DNA of 64,000 nt from Acidimicrobiaceae bacterium (lineage in GTDB: Bacteria; Actinomycetota; Acidimicrobiia; Acidimicrobiales; UBA8592), in contig JAHECR010000005.1 of NCBI GenBank assembly GCA_024641655.1, positions 50,111 to 114,110 of the forward strand. The letters run 5' to 3'. Made by a program: the position numbers and the translations under genes. The notes under the pieces were generated by a model. It saw only the letters and a list, made by a program, of their open reading frames with translations, was not told the origin of the DNA and ran no database searches. Below, piece by piece: positions 26,879 to 36,308 of the stretch (the first letter of the stretch is position 1; each line of letters opens with the position of its first letter).

Positions 26879-27853
26879 ATGCTTCTCCGTCGCCGCCTTC
26901 CCAACCGCTCCCGACACCTCGACCCCCCCGACGGCACCGCGGCGGGAATGCGATCGCGCTCTGCGACGTTGGTGGCGGTCGTGACCGTGCTCCTGCTGGG
27001 CTCACTGCTCAACGCTCAGTCGCTGGCCGACAGCGCGCATCACCGGCGCCCGGGCTGGCAGCGCGACGTCGCAATCGACGTGACCGACCCGCTGCTCGCC
27101 GTCAGCGAGACCCTCTTCCTCGACAAGCCGGCCGAATGGGTTGCGGACCTACGCTCCGACGACGAGGCGGTCCCTGCGCCCGACGACGGACCGCCAGCGG
27201 TGTTCGTCCCGTCAGCGGCCCATCGCGCGACCTTGTTGGTGACCGGCGACTCGCTTACCAACACCCTCGGACCCGAGCTGGTCCGGCGATCGGCGGCGAC
27301 AGGAGTGGTCGATCCCCGCGACGAGGTCGTCTATTCCAGCGGCTTGACCCGCCCGGACTTCTTCGACTGGCCGAAGCGCCTCGAGTCCGAGCTCGCAACG
27401 GAGCCCGCTGCCATCGTGGTGTTCATGGTGGGTGCGAACGATGGCCAGCCGATCGAGACCGCGCAGGGCTGGGTCGGACCTGACGACCCCGCGTGGGCCG
27501 CGGAGTACCGAGGGCGGGTACGTGCCACGATGGAGGTTCTCGCGGCGAGGGCGACGACGAGCTACTGGGTGGGGCAACCAATCACCCGCTCCACCACCCA
27601 GGCTGCGGTCACCGCCGTCATGAACGACATCTTCCGATCCGAAGCCTCCCTGCATCCGACCATCCGCTTCATCGACGCCTGGTCGGTCTTCGTGGACGAC
27701 TCGGGGAGCTACACCGACTGGCTCCCGGACACCGCAGGACGGCTCGAGCAGGTCCGCGACGTCGATGGAGTCCACCTCACCGACGCGGGCGCTGCTCGCC
27801 TCGCCGAGGTCGTGCTCGCAACGATCCGACTCGACTGGGACCTTCCCCGATGA
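26879..27853 (+). CDS. SGNH/GDSL hydrolase-like protein (DUF459/AlgJ-type partner of the MBOAT)
   Basis: 324-aa protein with one N-terminal membrane anchor (about 28-47) and an exported SGNH domain. VTGDSLTNTLG holds the nucleophile Ser125, VFMVGANDGQ is the block-III Asn-type segment, and VDGVHLTDAG gives catalytic Asp296 and His299, so the triad is complete. SGNH partners of MBOATs (AlgJ/AlgX, PatB, DltD) finish or proofread O-acyl transfer on the outer face. It starts 3 nt after the MBOAT stop and overlaps the next gene by 4 nt (ATGA). Esterase rather than transferase activity is possible. Confidence 0.88.
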   Translation: MLLRRRLPNRSRHLDPPDGTAAGMRSRSATLVAVVTVLLLGSLLNAQSLADSAHHRRPGWQRDVAIDVTDPLLAVSETLFLDKPAEWVADLRSDDEAVPAPDDGPPAVFVPSAAHRATLLVTGDSLTNTLGPELVRRSAATGVVDPRDEVVYSSGLTRPDFFDWPKRLESELATEPAAIVVFMVGANDGQPIETAQGWVGPDDPAWAAEYRGRVRATMEVLAARATTSYWVGQPITRSTTQAAVTAVMNDIFRSEASLHPTIRFIDAWSVFVDDSGSYTDWLPDTAGRLEQVRDVDGVHLTDAGAARLAEVVLATIRLDWDLPR

Positions 27854-28947
27854 GGCACCCCAGGACGCGCGTCGGTTTCCTCGCCGCAACAAGCGCTGCG
27901 GTCGCGGCGCTGGCCTTGCTCTTCGTCACGTCCGAGGGTCTGGCACGAGACGACGCGGCGGGCGCCGAGGCGACCAGCGTCACCGGTGGCGAGCTCGACG
28001 CGCCCTCGCAGCAAACGTCGATCAGGTCGGAACCGACTGCGGCGCCGTCGTCGATCGGTTCGGCGGCCGAAGGCGAGACGCCAACACCGCCGCCGGGCTT
28101 CAGCGTCGCGCCGGTGACCCACTACAGCGTCCCGGCGAACGAATCCCAGCCGGAGGGCAAGCAGATAGGCGTCGACGTCGCCGAGCAACTCACGAACTAC
28201 GAGCCCACGGCATCTCTGGACGCCATCGCCGCAGCCGTCGCTCGCGATCCCGTTCGCCGGACGGCGCTCCTCGAGGCCGCAGCGCCGCTGTATCACCCAG
28301 GCCGCTGGTCCCGGGGAGTTGTGGAATACGCCCAGCTCGGTGGACTCACCACCGACCGGGCCTCGGTCATGGTCGTCGTCGGACAGACCTTCGGCACCGA
28401 CGCGGGTGTCGAAGGCACCCAGACGCGCACCTTGGACCTGCGGATCATGAAGATCGACGGGGTCTGGCAGATCGACGAGCTCGCCGACGCGGGAGGCGTG
28501 CCGGTGCAACGTCCGCTCGACCTTTCGCCCGAAGCCGTGGCCGTGGTCGACAATCCCCGCATCGTGCTGGCCGACTCCGCCTACTGGGACATCTACCGAG
28601 GCCAGACCTCTCCGACCTTGCTGAAGCTGATGGCCGATCTCGCGGAGCAGGTGCCCTACGCCGCCGTGGTGCTCACGAACGGCCATCCCTACACCGTCTT
28701 CGGTACCGACCGGGTCAGCAAGCACAGCGTCGGACGCGCCATAGACGTCTATCTGCTCGAGGACACGCGAGTCATCGACCAGCCCGACCCGAGCACCCAA
28801 GCCCACGACATCGTGGCGTGGCTCTACGCTCGTTCCGACGTCGCCGAGGTGGGGAGTCCATGGGCTCTCGACGGTCCCGGCGGCCGATCGTTCACGAACG
28901 AGGTCCATCATGACCACATCCACATCGGGGTCTACGAGCTCGACTGA
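27850..28947 (+). CDS. Secreted M15-like (D-Ala-D-Ala carboxypeptidase-type) protein
   Basis: 365-aa exported protein with a signal/anchor helix (about 8-26) and a Thr/Pro/Ser-rich linker to about 95. A middle region (about 100-225) looks like a small alpha/beta domain. The C-terminal domain has SKHSVGRAIDV (His292, Asp299) and HHDHIHIGV, the SxHxxGxAxD and HxH zinc motifs of M15/LAS peptidases. These cut the D-Ala end or cross-bridges of peptidoglycan. The start is fixed by ATGA overlap with the SGNH gene. It sits in the same operon as the L,D-transpeptidase, which needs tetrapeptide donors that such a carboxypeptidase could make. The exact subfamily is uncertain. Confidence 0.78.
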   Translation: MRHPRTRVGFLAATSAAVAALALLFVTSEGLARDDAAGAEATSVTGGELDAPSQQTSIRSEPTAAPSSIGSAAEGETPTPPPGFSVAPVTHYSVPANESQPEGKQIGVDVAEQLTNYEPTASLDAIAAAVARDPVRRTALLEAAAPLYHPGRWSRGVVEYAQLGGLTTDRASVMVVVGQTFGTDAGVEGTQTRTLDLRIMKIDGVWQIDELADAGGVPVQRPLDLSPEAVAVVDNPRIVLADSAYWDIYRGQTSPTLLKLMADLAEQVPYAAVVLTNGHPYTVFGTDRVSKHSVGRAIDVYLLEDTRVIDQPDPSTQAHDIVAWLYARSDVAEVGSPWALDGPGGRSFTNEVHHDHIHIGVYELD

Positions 28948-28982
28948 CCGCTGCCCGTGCCCGTCGCCGGAAGGGCCGACCC

Positions 28983-29228
28983 ATGACCGATGACGAAGCA
29001 GCCGCTGCCGTGCGCGAGGTACTGGTCGCCGTCGCCCCTGAGCTCGACCCTGACGCCATCGACGATCATGCGCTCCTGCGCGATGACCTCGACCTGGACT
29101 CGATGGACTTCTTGAACGTCATCATCGGCGTGCACGAGCGGACCGGCGTCCAGGTGCCCGAGCGGGACTACGAGTCAATCACCGACGTGGCCGCGTTGGT
29201 CGACTATCTCCAGCGCGCAACGTCGTAG
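28983..29228 (+). CDS. Acyl carrier protein, copy 2
   Basis: 81-aa carrier protein with phosphopantetheine serine S40 in DLDLDSMDFLNVIIGVHERT, then VPERDYESITDVAALVDYL. Closest relative in the window is copy 1 at 18453-18701. GGAAGGG stands 7 nt before the ATG, and the gene is 35 nt behind the M15-like gene with no terminator between, so it is the last gene of the rightward cell-wall operon. An ACP with an MBOAT and an SGNH protein recalls DltC in the teichoic-acid D-alanylation system, though the ligase here is in the opposite arm. Confidence 0.88.
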   Translation: MTDDEAAAAVREVLVAVAPELDPDAIDDHALLRDDLDLDSMDFLNVIIGVHERTGVQVPERDYESITDVAALVDYLQRATS

Positions 29229-29252
29229 CCGACGTGCGGGTCCCAAATGACA

Positions 29253-29285
29253 CACCTGCGGACCGCCGTCCGCCGTTCGCAGGTG
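29253..29285 (+). terminator. Hairpin behind the second acyl carrier protein gene
   Basis: CACCTGCGGAC (29253-29263) pairs with GTTCGCAGGTG (29275-29285) over an 11-nt loop, with one G-T wobble. It is 24 nt past the ACP stop and just before the ATPase gene. No T-run. Confidence 0.55.
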
Positions 29286-29295
29286 CCACGGCGAA

Positions 29296-32124
29296 GTGGC
29301 CCTCGTGACGATGCCCGAAGACGCTGCGGCAGCGACCCGGTCAGAGGTCGCCGCCCCCCACGCCCTCACCGCTGCTGAGGTCGGGGCGGCACTGGGAACA
29401 GACCTCCGCTCTGGCCTCACCGAGGACGAGCCTGCGGTGCGCCTGCGCCACTTCGGCACGAACGAGATCCGAGCGGCGGCGCCACCATCGTTCTGGAGTC
29501 GACTCTTGCGTCAGTTCCAGGACCCGCTCGTCTACCTCCTCCTCGGAGCGATCGCCGTCTCCTTCACCGCATGGCTGATCGACGGCACCGATGCCGTGCC
29601 ACTCGACGCGCTCGTGATCGGGGGCATCGTGATCGCGAATGCCTCGATCGGGTTCTTGCAGGAACGCAAGGCCGACGAGGCTGTCAACGAGCTGCGCACC
29701 CTGATCACAACCTCGGCCACGGTCATACGCGGTGGTCGGCGGCACTCCGTCTCGGTCGCCACCGTGGTCCCCGGCGATCTGTTGCTGCTCCACGAAGGCG
29801 ACGTCGTGCCGGCCGACGGCCGCATCGTGCAGGCCGAGGGCCTGTCGATCGCCGAAGCCGTGCTCACCGGAGAGAGTCAACCGGCCGACAAGTCGATCGA
29901 CCCCGTCGATGTCCACGCCCCGCTCGGCGACCGGACAGACATGGCCTTCGGCGCCAGCTCCGTCGTGACCGGCTCCGGCCGGATGGTCGTCACCGCAACC
30001 GGGATGCACACGGAGCTCGGCGAGATCGCGTCGATGCTCGCGGCGACCGAAGAGCCGCCAACGCCATTGGAGAGGGAAGTCGGGCGGATCAGCCGGGTGC
30101 TCGGCGTCGCCGTTGTCGTCGTCAGCATCATCGTGATGACCGCCATCGGCGTCTCGTCGGGGGTCGATACCGCCACCGAGGCCATCGACCTGTTGCTCAT
30201 CGGCGTGTCGCTGGCCGTGGCCGCGGTACCCGAAGGTCTGCCCGCGGTGCTGTCGTTGGTTCTCGCAGTCGGCGTCAGACGCATGGCGGCCCGAAATGCC
30301 CTGGTCAAGCGGCTCGCGTACGCCGAGACGCTCGGATCGACCACCGTCATCTGTACGGACAAGACAGGCACCCTGACCCGAAACGAGATGGTCGTCCGCC
30401 GGGTTGTGGGCCCCACAGCGAACTTCGACCTCACTGGCACCGGCTACTCCCCGACCGGTGAAGTGAACAGCGATGCCGGCGATGGCACCGAGCTGCGGGC
30501 TGCTCTCGAGGCCGCCGTCTTGGCCAGCGACGCCGACGTCCGGCTCGAAGCCGGGACCTGGAGGGCCACGGGAGCCCCGACAGAGGCGGCGCTCGTGACC
30601 GCAGCCCTGAAGGTAGGGATCGATGCGACCGCCCTTCGCCATGACAGCCGCCGAGTCGGCGAGATCCCCTTCGACTCCTCCCGCAAACGCATGACGACGC
30701 TGCATGATTACGCCGGCAACCACGTTCTCATCTCCAAGGGCGCGCCCGAAGTCGTTCTCCCGCTGTGCTCGAGCCAGGGACACCTCGATGTCGGATCGCC
30801 GATGTCGGACGTCGATCGCGATCGGTGGCGATCGTCGACCGACGCCCTGGCGGCGCGCGGGCTCAGAACCCTGGCCGTCGCTGCCCGCATCGTCAGCGAT
30901 CCCGCGACCGCCCCGAGCGTCGAGGCGTCACCAGCGAATCTCGGCGAACTCGAACACGGTCTCGTGCTCCTTGGGGTGTTCGGCATCGTCGACCCGCCGC
31001 GCACGGGTGTGGCCGAGGCCGTCGCAGCCGCCCAGGCAGCAGGGATAGCGGTCGTGATGGTCACGGGTGACCATCCGCTCACTGCGATCCACACGGCCCG
31101 CGAGATCGGTATCGCCGGATCGGATCGCCCGGCGATCACCGGCAGCGACATCGACGGGGCCGCCGGGATCGAAGCGTTCGCAACCTCTGCTTCGGTGTTC
31201 AGCAGAGTCGCGCCGCGGCACAAGGTCGAGTTGGTGGAAGCGCTGCAGCGAGCAGGACACGTGGTCGCCATGACCGGCGACGGCGTGAACGACGCTCCGG
31301 CGCTGAGGGCCGCCGACATCGGTATCGCGATGGGTATCGCCGGGTCCGATGTCTCGAAGGGTGCAGCAGCAATGGTGCTCGCCGATGACAACTTCGCCAC
31401 GATCGTGGCATCGGTCGAGGAAGGCCGGTCGATCTTCGCGAACATCGCGAGTTTCCTGCGCTACCTCCTCTCGTCGAACGTCGGAGAGGTCCTCACGATG
31501 CTCGTCGGCGTGCTGTTCGCGTCGCTGCTCGGTCTCGAAGGACTCGGTGACGGCGAGGTGATCGCCCCGTTGGTGGCGACCCAGATCCTCTGGATCAACC
31601 TGCTGACCGACACCGGTCCGGCGTTGGCGCTGGGTCTCGAACCGGTCGACCCGGACCTGATGCGTCGTCGACCGCGTCGACCCGGGGCCGCCATGATCGA
31701 CTGCGAGATGCTCACGACGGTGATCGTGGTCGGGTTCACGATGGCACTGGCCACCTTGGCCATGTTCGATGCGAAGCTGCCCGGTGGGCTGATCGAGGGC
31801 ACCGCCGACGTCGACACCGCCCGTACGTGTGCCTTCACGGTGCTCGTCCTGGCGCAGCTCCTCAATGCCTTCGCCACCAGGACGCCGGATCGTTCCGTCG
31901 TGCACCGACTGTTCGCGAACCCGTGGCTGTTCGCGACGGTTGGCGTCTCGTTGGGCCTGCAAGTGCTCGTGGTCCACCTGGCGGTGCTGAACCAGGCCTT
32001 CAGCACCACACCGCTGTCGCTGCGCGACTGGCTCTTGTGCACGCTGTTCGCAAGCTCGGTCATCGTGGCGGGCGAGGTCTTGGCCTGGACGGGCGCCCGG
32101 CGTCGTATCGTCGGGCGGCGATGA
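29296..32124 (+). CDS. P-type cation ATPase, P2A (calcium-transporting type)
   Basis: 942-aa ATP-driven cation exporter. Cation_ATPase_N about 20-90, TGES (191-194), PEGLP (312-316), phosphorylation site DKTGTLT (Asp355), TGDHPLTAI and GDGVNDAP (about 661-668). Ion-binding residues match the Ca2+ pump pattern: VPEGLP in M4, SSNVGEV in M5 and NLLTDTGPALALG in M6 keep the Glu, Asn/Glu and Asn/Asp ligands. So calcium (or manganese) is more likely than Na+/K+. Start could be GTG 29296 or ATG 29311; there is no clear ribosome site for either. The 3' end is 15 nt from the convergent permease gene. Confidence 0.9.
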   Translation: MALVTMPEDAAAATRSEVAAPHALTAAEVGAALGTDLRSGLTEDEPAVRLRHFGTNEIRAAAPPSFWSRLLRQFQDPLVYLLLGAIAVSFTAWLIDGTDAVPLDALVIGGIVIANASIGFLQERKADEAVNELRTLITTSATVIRGGRRHSVSVATVVPGDLLLLHEGDVVPADGRIVQAEGLSIAEAVLTGESQPADKSIDPVDVHAPLGDRTDMAFGASSVVTGSGRMVVTATGMHTELGEIASMLAATEEPPTPLEREVGRISRVLGVAVVVVSIIVMTAIGVSSGVDTATEAIDLLLIGVSLAVAAVPEGLPAVLSLVLAVGVRRMAARNALVKRLAYAETLGSTTVICTDKTGTLTRNEMVVRRVVGPTANFDLTGTGYSPTGEVNSDAGDGTELRAALEAAVLASDADVRLEAGTWRATGAPTEAALVTAALKVGIDATALRHDSRRVGEIPFDSSRKRMTTLHDYAGNHVLISKGAPEVVLPLCSSQGHLDVGSPMSDVDRDRWRSSTDALAARGLRTLAVAARIVSDPATAPSVEASPANLGELEHGLVLLGVFGIVDPPRTGVAEAVAAAQAAGIAVVMVTGDHPLTAIHTAREIGIAGSDRPAITGSDIDGAAGIEAFATSASVFSRVAPRHKVELVEALQRAGHVVAMTGDGVNDAPALRAADIGIAMGIAGSDVSKGAAAMVLADDNFATIVASVEEGRSIFANIASFLRYLLSSNVGEVLTMLVGVLFASLLGLEGLGDGEVIAPLVATQILWINLLTDTGPALALGLEPVDPDLMRRRPRRPGAAMIDCEMLTTVIVVGFTMALATLAMFDAKLPGGLIEGTADVDTARTCAFTVLVLAQLLNAFATRTPDRSVVHRLFANPWLFATVGVSLGLQVLVVHLAVLNQAFSTTPLSLRDWLLCTLFASSVIVAGEVLAWTGARRRIVGRR

Positions 32125-32139
32125 GCGAGAGGGTGTGCC

Positions 32140-33729
32140 CTACCGCTCCTGCGCCGCCTGGGCTTCCATGGCGCTCAGACGGGTGTAGTAGTCAGGAATG
32201 GCGTTGAGGTGGGCGAGGCAGATCTTGGCCGTGGCCACCAGGTCGTCGTCGGTGACGTTCGTATCCGGATCACCCTTGCCATGCTCGAGCTCGACGCTCA
32301 TCCCGAGATGGAACTGCGCCAGGTCGAACGCGACGGAGCCGAAATCGACACGCAGGAGCTCGGCCACGCGGGCGGCTTCGCCGACACTCACTCGGGTTCT
32401 CGGTCTCAAGGGATCCTCCGGCTGCCACGTCGCCTCCAGCCGCCCCGGGCCGCTGTGGTGCAGCACAGCGTAGACACCGGCACCGAGCGCCACGACGACT
32501 GTCCCCACGGCCAGCGCCCGCACCTGCAGCGACGGCATCAAGAGCGCTATGGTCGCGAGCGCCAGCACCGGCGCGACCGGGACCCGCGCCACCGAACCGC
32601 GCACGGCGAAAGGGCGAAGACGCTTCGGTTGCCAGAAGCGCAGCAGGATCACGGTGACGTTGACCGCGATGAAGACCAGGTACACGGCGAAATCCGTCAC
32701 TGCTGCAACGAGCTCGATGTCTCCCAGAGCAACGAACCCCGCGGCGAGCGCCGATGCCGCGAGGATCGCGACCCACGGCGCACTCCGCCGACTCACACGG
32801 GCCAGGGAGGCCGGCAGCGCACCGGTGCCGGCCATGCCGTACTGCAGCCGCGATGCGGCGGTGATGGCCAGAAGGGTCGTGTTGGTCGTCGCGATCATCG
32901 CAACGACTGCCACCACGCCGGCGCTGCGCGACCCGATGGCCTCGGCCATCACGTCCGCGAGCGGCTGTTCGGAGGATCCGAGAGCGGCAGGGCCGAGCAC
33001 GCTCACGCCCGCAACCGCAACCGCAACATAGAGCAGGGTCGACAGGCCGAGAGCGAGCAGCAGAGCCCGGGGGACGGTGCGTACCGGGTCGGTGGTCTCC
33101 TCGGCGAGCGTGATGACCTCGTCGAAGCCGATGAACGCGAAGAAGACCAACGCGGCCGCGCTGATCACCCCCGTCGTGGACCAGCCCGACAACAGGCTGT
33201 GGTCGCCGAGATGGGGAACCCCGATGGCGACGATCGTGGCCAGGCCACCGACCTGCACGAGGCTGAGGGCTACCGTCAGGCGAGCCGACTGCCGTATCCC
33301 AACCATGGCGACGGTCGTGACGACTCCGATCAGAATCCATGCTCCCCCACGACGGGGAACGTCGACGAAATATCGCAAGTAGCTCGCGAAACCGAGTGAC
33401 ACCGCCGCAGCGGCGATCACCAACCCGAGGATCATGACCCAACCGATCACGAAAGCGATCCATTCGGGGGCCACGCGCCGGGTGTAGTCGTATTCGGCGC
33501 CGGCGTTCGGGAACATGGCCGCCAGCTCGGCGTAGCTCAACGCCGTCAGAGCGCTGAGAGCACCCGCGAGCAGAAAGGCAGCCCACACGGCGGCGCCGGC
33601 CTCGGCGGTTGCCGCGCCGAGCAGTACATAGATCCCCGCGCCGATGATGATTCCGACCCCGCTCGCAGTGATCTGCCCGAGGCCGAGCGACCGCTGGAGA
33701 TGCGCTGCGTTGGATTCAGCTCCCGTCAT
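32140..33729 (-). CDS. APC-family amino-acid permease with fused C-terminal DUF5661-like domain
   Basis: 529-aa fusion. Residues about 14-430 are an APC-superfamily transporter: GLGQITASGVGIIIGAGIYV at the first helix, YAELAAMFPNAGAEYDYTRR, and AFIGFDEVITLAEETTDPVRTVPRA in helix 6. It has about 12 hydrophobic segments. The last 90 residues are soluble, with GMSVELEHGKGDPDTNVTDD followed by HLNAIPDYYTRL, which I recognise as a DUF5661-like domain normally found alone. A permease carrying it is unusual. Same direction as the enoyl-CoA hydratase gene 69 nt upstream. Substrate unknown. Confidence 0.85.
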   Translation of the reverse strand: MTGAESNAAHLQRSLGLGQITASGVGIIIGAGIYVLLGAATAEAGAAVWAAFLLAGALSALTALSYAELAAMFPNAGAEYDYTRRVAPEWIAFVIGWVMILGLVIAAAAVSLGFASYLRYFVDVPRRGGAWILIGVVTTVAMVGIRQSARLTVALSLVQVGGLATIVAIGVPHLGDHSLLSGWSTTGVISAAALVFFAFIGFDEVITLAEETTDPVRTVPRALLLALGLSTLLYVAVAVAGVSVLGPAALGSSEQPLADVMAEAIGSRSAGVVAVVAMIATTNTTLLAITAASRLQYGMAGTGALPASLARVSRRSAPWVAILAASALAAGFVALGDIELVAAVTDFAVYLVFIAVNVTVILLRFWQPKRLRPFAVRGSVARVPVAPVLALATIALLMPSLQVRALAVGTVVVALGAGVYAVLHHSGPGRLEATWQPEDPLRPRTRVSVGEAARVAELLRVDFGSVAFDLAQFHLGMSVELEHGKGDPDTNVTDDDLVATAKICLAHLNAIPDYYTRLSAMEAQAAQER

Positions 33730-33798
33730 CGCTCACGGTTCCCACCTGTTCGCTGCTCGGCAACGGACCGCAGCGCGACCCCGCGGCGGTCGGCGCGC

Positions 33799-34572
33799 TC
33801 ATGACTGATCGCCGTCGATACCGAAACGGGCCATGAAGTCACGCACGGCATCGGTGTTGAAGGACTCGCTTTCTGCGGTGGTGGCCATCGGCATGATCCG
33901 CAACGCCGCCTCCTGGAGCTGCAGATTGATCGCTCGCTTGGTCTCTTGCACCGCCTGCCATGGAAGCGCTGCGAGCCTCTGGGCGAGAGCCAGCGCCTCC
34001 TGCTCGAGGTTCGCTGCCGGGACAACGCGGTTGGCCAGGCCGAGCTGCACAGCGGCCTCCGCCGGGATGCGTTCGCCCAGCAACAGGTACTCCTTTGCCC
34101 GGAGGTACCCCACCAGCATCGGCCACAACACTGCCCCGCCGTCGGCGGCGACCAGACCGGCACCGACGTGGGGATCGGCCATGAACGCGTCGTCGGCCAT
34201 CAGCACCAGATCGCTCATCAGAGCCAAGCTGCACCCCAGGCCGATGGCCGCGCCGTTGACCGCGGCGACGATCGGCAGGTGGCAGCGGAGCATCTCGTCC
34301 GCGAGTAGGCGGGCTTCTCGCATCCAGTAGAACCGGTTCTCGAATTCGTAGCGGTTGGCGAAGTTCCCGATGTCGCCACCCGCGCTGAAGGTCTCCCCCG
34401 CCCCGGTCAGCACGACCGCTCGCGCCTGCTGGTCGCGCGCCAGCGTGCGCAACGCATCGACGAAGGCGAGTTTGAGGGGATCGTTGAAGGCATTGCGGGC
34501 CTCGGGACGGTTGAGTGTCACCACCCGCACCGCGCCTTCCGAGCGCACCTCGACAAGCTCGATCTGCGACAT
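33799..34572 (-). CDS. Enoyl-CoA hydratase/isomerase family protein
   Basis: 257-aa crotonase-fold enzyme acting on acyl-CoA. TLNRPEARNAF near residue 20, the oxyanion-hole strand FSAGGDIGNF (about 62-71), NGAAIGLGCSLALMSDLVLM and ADPHVGAGLVAADGG are in the standard order. The classical Glu of hydratase (in xPExxLG) is replaced by the PHVG context and an Asp sits in AADGG. This pattern occurs in crotonases of uncertain reaction, so hydration is not assured. A TACGGT -10 lies at 34620-34625 on the minus strand and GGAGGAAGAG is the ribosome site. Divergent from the acyl-CoA ligase gene. Confidence 0.85.
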   Translation of the reverse strand: MSQIELVEVRSEGAVRVVTLNRPEARNAFNDPLKLAFVDALRTLARDQQARAVVLTGAGETFSAGGDIGNFANRYEFENRFYWMREARLLADEMLRCHLPIVAAVNGAAIGLGCSLALMSDLVLMADDAFMADPHVGAGLVAADGGAVLWPMLVGYLRAKEYLLLGERIPAEAAVQLGLANRVVPAANLEQEALALAQRLAALPWQAVQETKRAINLQLQEAALRIMPMATTAESESFNTDAVRDFMARFGIDGDQS

Positions 34573-34742
34573 GGCTCTCTTCCTCCGAAATGTGGGCAGG
34601 TCCGGGCGACGCGTCGGCGACCGTAGCAGCCGGGCACCGGCCCCCTGTCGCTCGGCCGGGCCGAAGCCGGTCGGACATCTTCTCGTGTGTCAAGCTTCCC
34701 GACGATGGAACGTGAACGAACAACGACGAGCGCGAGGATGCG

Positions 34743-36308
34743 ATGAGGCCACGTCCCCGGCTGCACTATCCCGACCAACCGTTGCACGCGTTCCTCCGCC
34801 GTGCTGCGGACCACCACGGTGAGCGCACCGCCATCCGCTTCGATGACGATCAGTACACCTTCCGTGAACTCGACGCCGGGGGCACTGCGTTCGCGAACGC
34901 CCTACTCGGGCGGGGCTTCGGTTCAGGGGAGCGGGCCGTGATCGCTGCGGCCAACCGACCCGAGTGGCTCATGGCCCAACACGGCATCAGTCAGGCGGGC
35001 GGAGCCAGCGTGCTCGTCAACTCGTCCTGGAAGGCCGAGGAGCTCGCCCATGCCTTCGGCCTCACGCAACCGACCGCGATCGTCGCCGACCGCGCCATGG
35101 CAGAACGACTCGATGCCACCGGCCTCGAACTGCCCCCCGTGCGGGTCTGCCTCGACGACGAGTCACCTCCCGACTGGCTCGCCTTTCGCGACCTGATCGT
35201 GGACGCTTCCGGGCAGCGCCCACCGGACCTCCAGGGTGACCTCCGCAAACTCGAGGCCCTGCTGCCATTCAGCTCGGGCACTACCGGCATGCCGAAGGCG
35301 GTTCGGCACAGCCACGCGGGACTCGTTGCCGCTGCGCTCCAGAGGATCGTCAGCTACAACATCTCCGACGCCGACCGTCTTCAGTTCTTCATGCCGTTGT
35401 TCACGATCTACGGCGTGATCGTGGCCAACTCGGTCTTCGCATCGGGTGCCTCGCTGCGGCTCTTCACCCGTTTCGACGCCGAGACCGTGTTGCGCAACAT
35501 CGAAGAGGAGCGCATCACTATCGCGTTCGCCGCGGCGCCCGTGGCCGTTGCGTTGCGGGACTGCCCGGCGCTCGACCACCACGACCTGTCCTCGCTGCGT
35601 TACATGATGTGGGGAGCGACCCCGGTCGTACCCGAGATCGCCCAGGAGGTGACAGCCCGCTCGGGGATCCGTTGGTTTGTCGCCTACGCCGCCACCGAGG
35701 CGGGGATCAGCGCCAACCCCGTCGAGCGACCCGATCAGTGGCGCCTGGACAGCCCGGGCATCGCCATCTCCGACGTCGAACTCCGCGTCGCCGACCCCGA
35801 GACCAGCCAGGACGTCGCGCCAGGCGAGACCGGCGAGCTCCTGGTCCGAGGGCCGTCGCTCATGATGGGGTACCTCCCAGAGGAGGACACCGACGAGGTG
35901 CTGCTGCCCGGCGGTTGGTTCCGGACCGGCGACATCGGCTGGGTCGAGCCCGACGGCTGGATCCACCTGACCGACCGTTCGAAGGAGATGATCAAGTCGA
36001 GCGGCTTCTCCCTCGCGCCCAGCGAGATCGAGCGACTGCTCCACGGCCACCCCGAGATCGTCGACTGCGCGGTGTACGGCGTCCCCGATTCACGGCGCGG
36101 GGAGGCGCCCAAGGCTGCAGTGGTCCGCTCAAAGGCCTCGCGGCTCGGTGAAGCCGAGGTGATCGCCTTCGTCGCCGAGCGCCTCGCCACCTACAAGCAC
36201 CTGCGTGGTGCGGTCTTCGTCGACGAGATCCCGCGCAACGCCGCGGGAAAGGTCCTGCGTCGCCTGCTGCGCGCCGCAGACCCCGACGTGGGCGGGTCCG
36301 GCGCATGA
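34743..36308 (+). CDS. AMP-forming acyl-CoA synthetase
   Basis: 521-aa adenylate-forming ligase that makes acyl-CoA from a carboxylic acid, ATP and CoA. The P-loop is FSSGTTGMPKAVRHSH (about 177-192), AYAATEAG is the A5 motif, WFRTGDIGWVEPDGWIHLTDR the A7-A8 region, and the catalytic lysine is in PRNAAGKVLRRLLR at the end. The ATG follows GCGAGGA. It overlaps the acyl-CoA dehydrogenase gene by 4 nt, so its product is probably the dehydrogenase substrate after one activation step. The acid is unknown; the context is fatty-, terpenoid- or aromatic-acid catabolism. Confidence 0.9.
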   Translation: MRPRPRLHYPDQPLHAFLRRAADHHGERTAIRFDDDQYTFRELDAGGTAFANALLGRGFGSGERAVIAAANRPEWLMAQHGISQAGGASVLVNSSWKAEELAHAFGLTQPTAIVADRAMAERLDATGLELPPVRVCLDDESPPDWLAFRDLIVDASGQRPPDLQGDLRKLEALLPFSSGTTGMPKAVRHSHAGLVAAALQRIVSYNISDADRLQFFMPLFTIYGVIVANSVFASGASLRLFTRFDAETVLRNIEEERITIAFAAAPVAVALRDCPALDHHDLSSLRYMMWGATPVVPEIAQEVTARSGIRWFVAYAATEAGISANPVERPDQWRLDSPGIAISDVELRVADPETSQDVAPGETGELLVRGPSLMMGYLPEEDTDEVLLPGGWFRTGDIGWVEPDGWIHLTDRSKEMIKSSGFSLAPSEIERLLHGHPEIVDCAVYGVPDSRRGEAPKAAVVRSKASRLGEAEVIAFVAERLATYKHLRGAVFVDEIPRNAAGKVLRRLLRAADPDVGGSGA

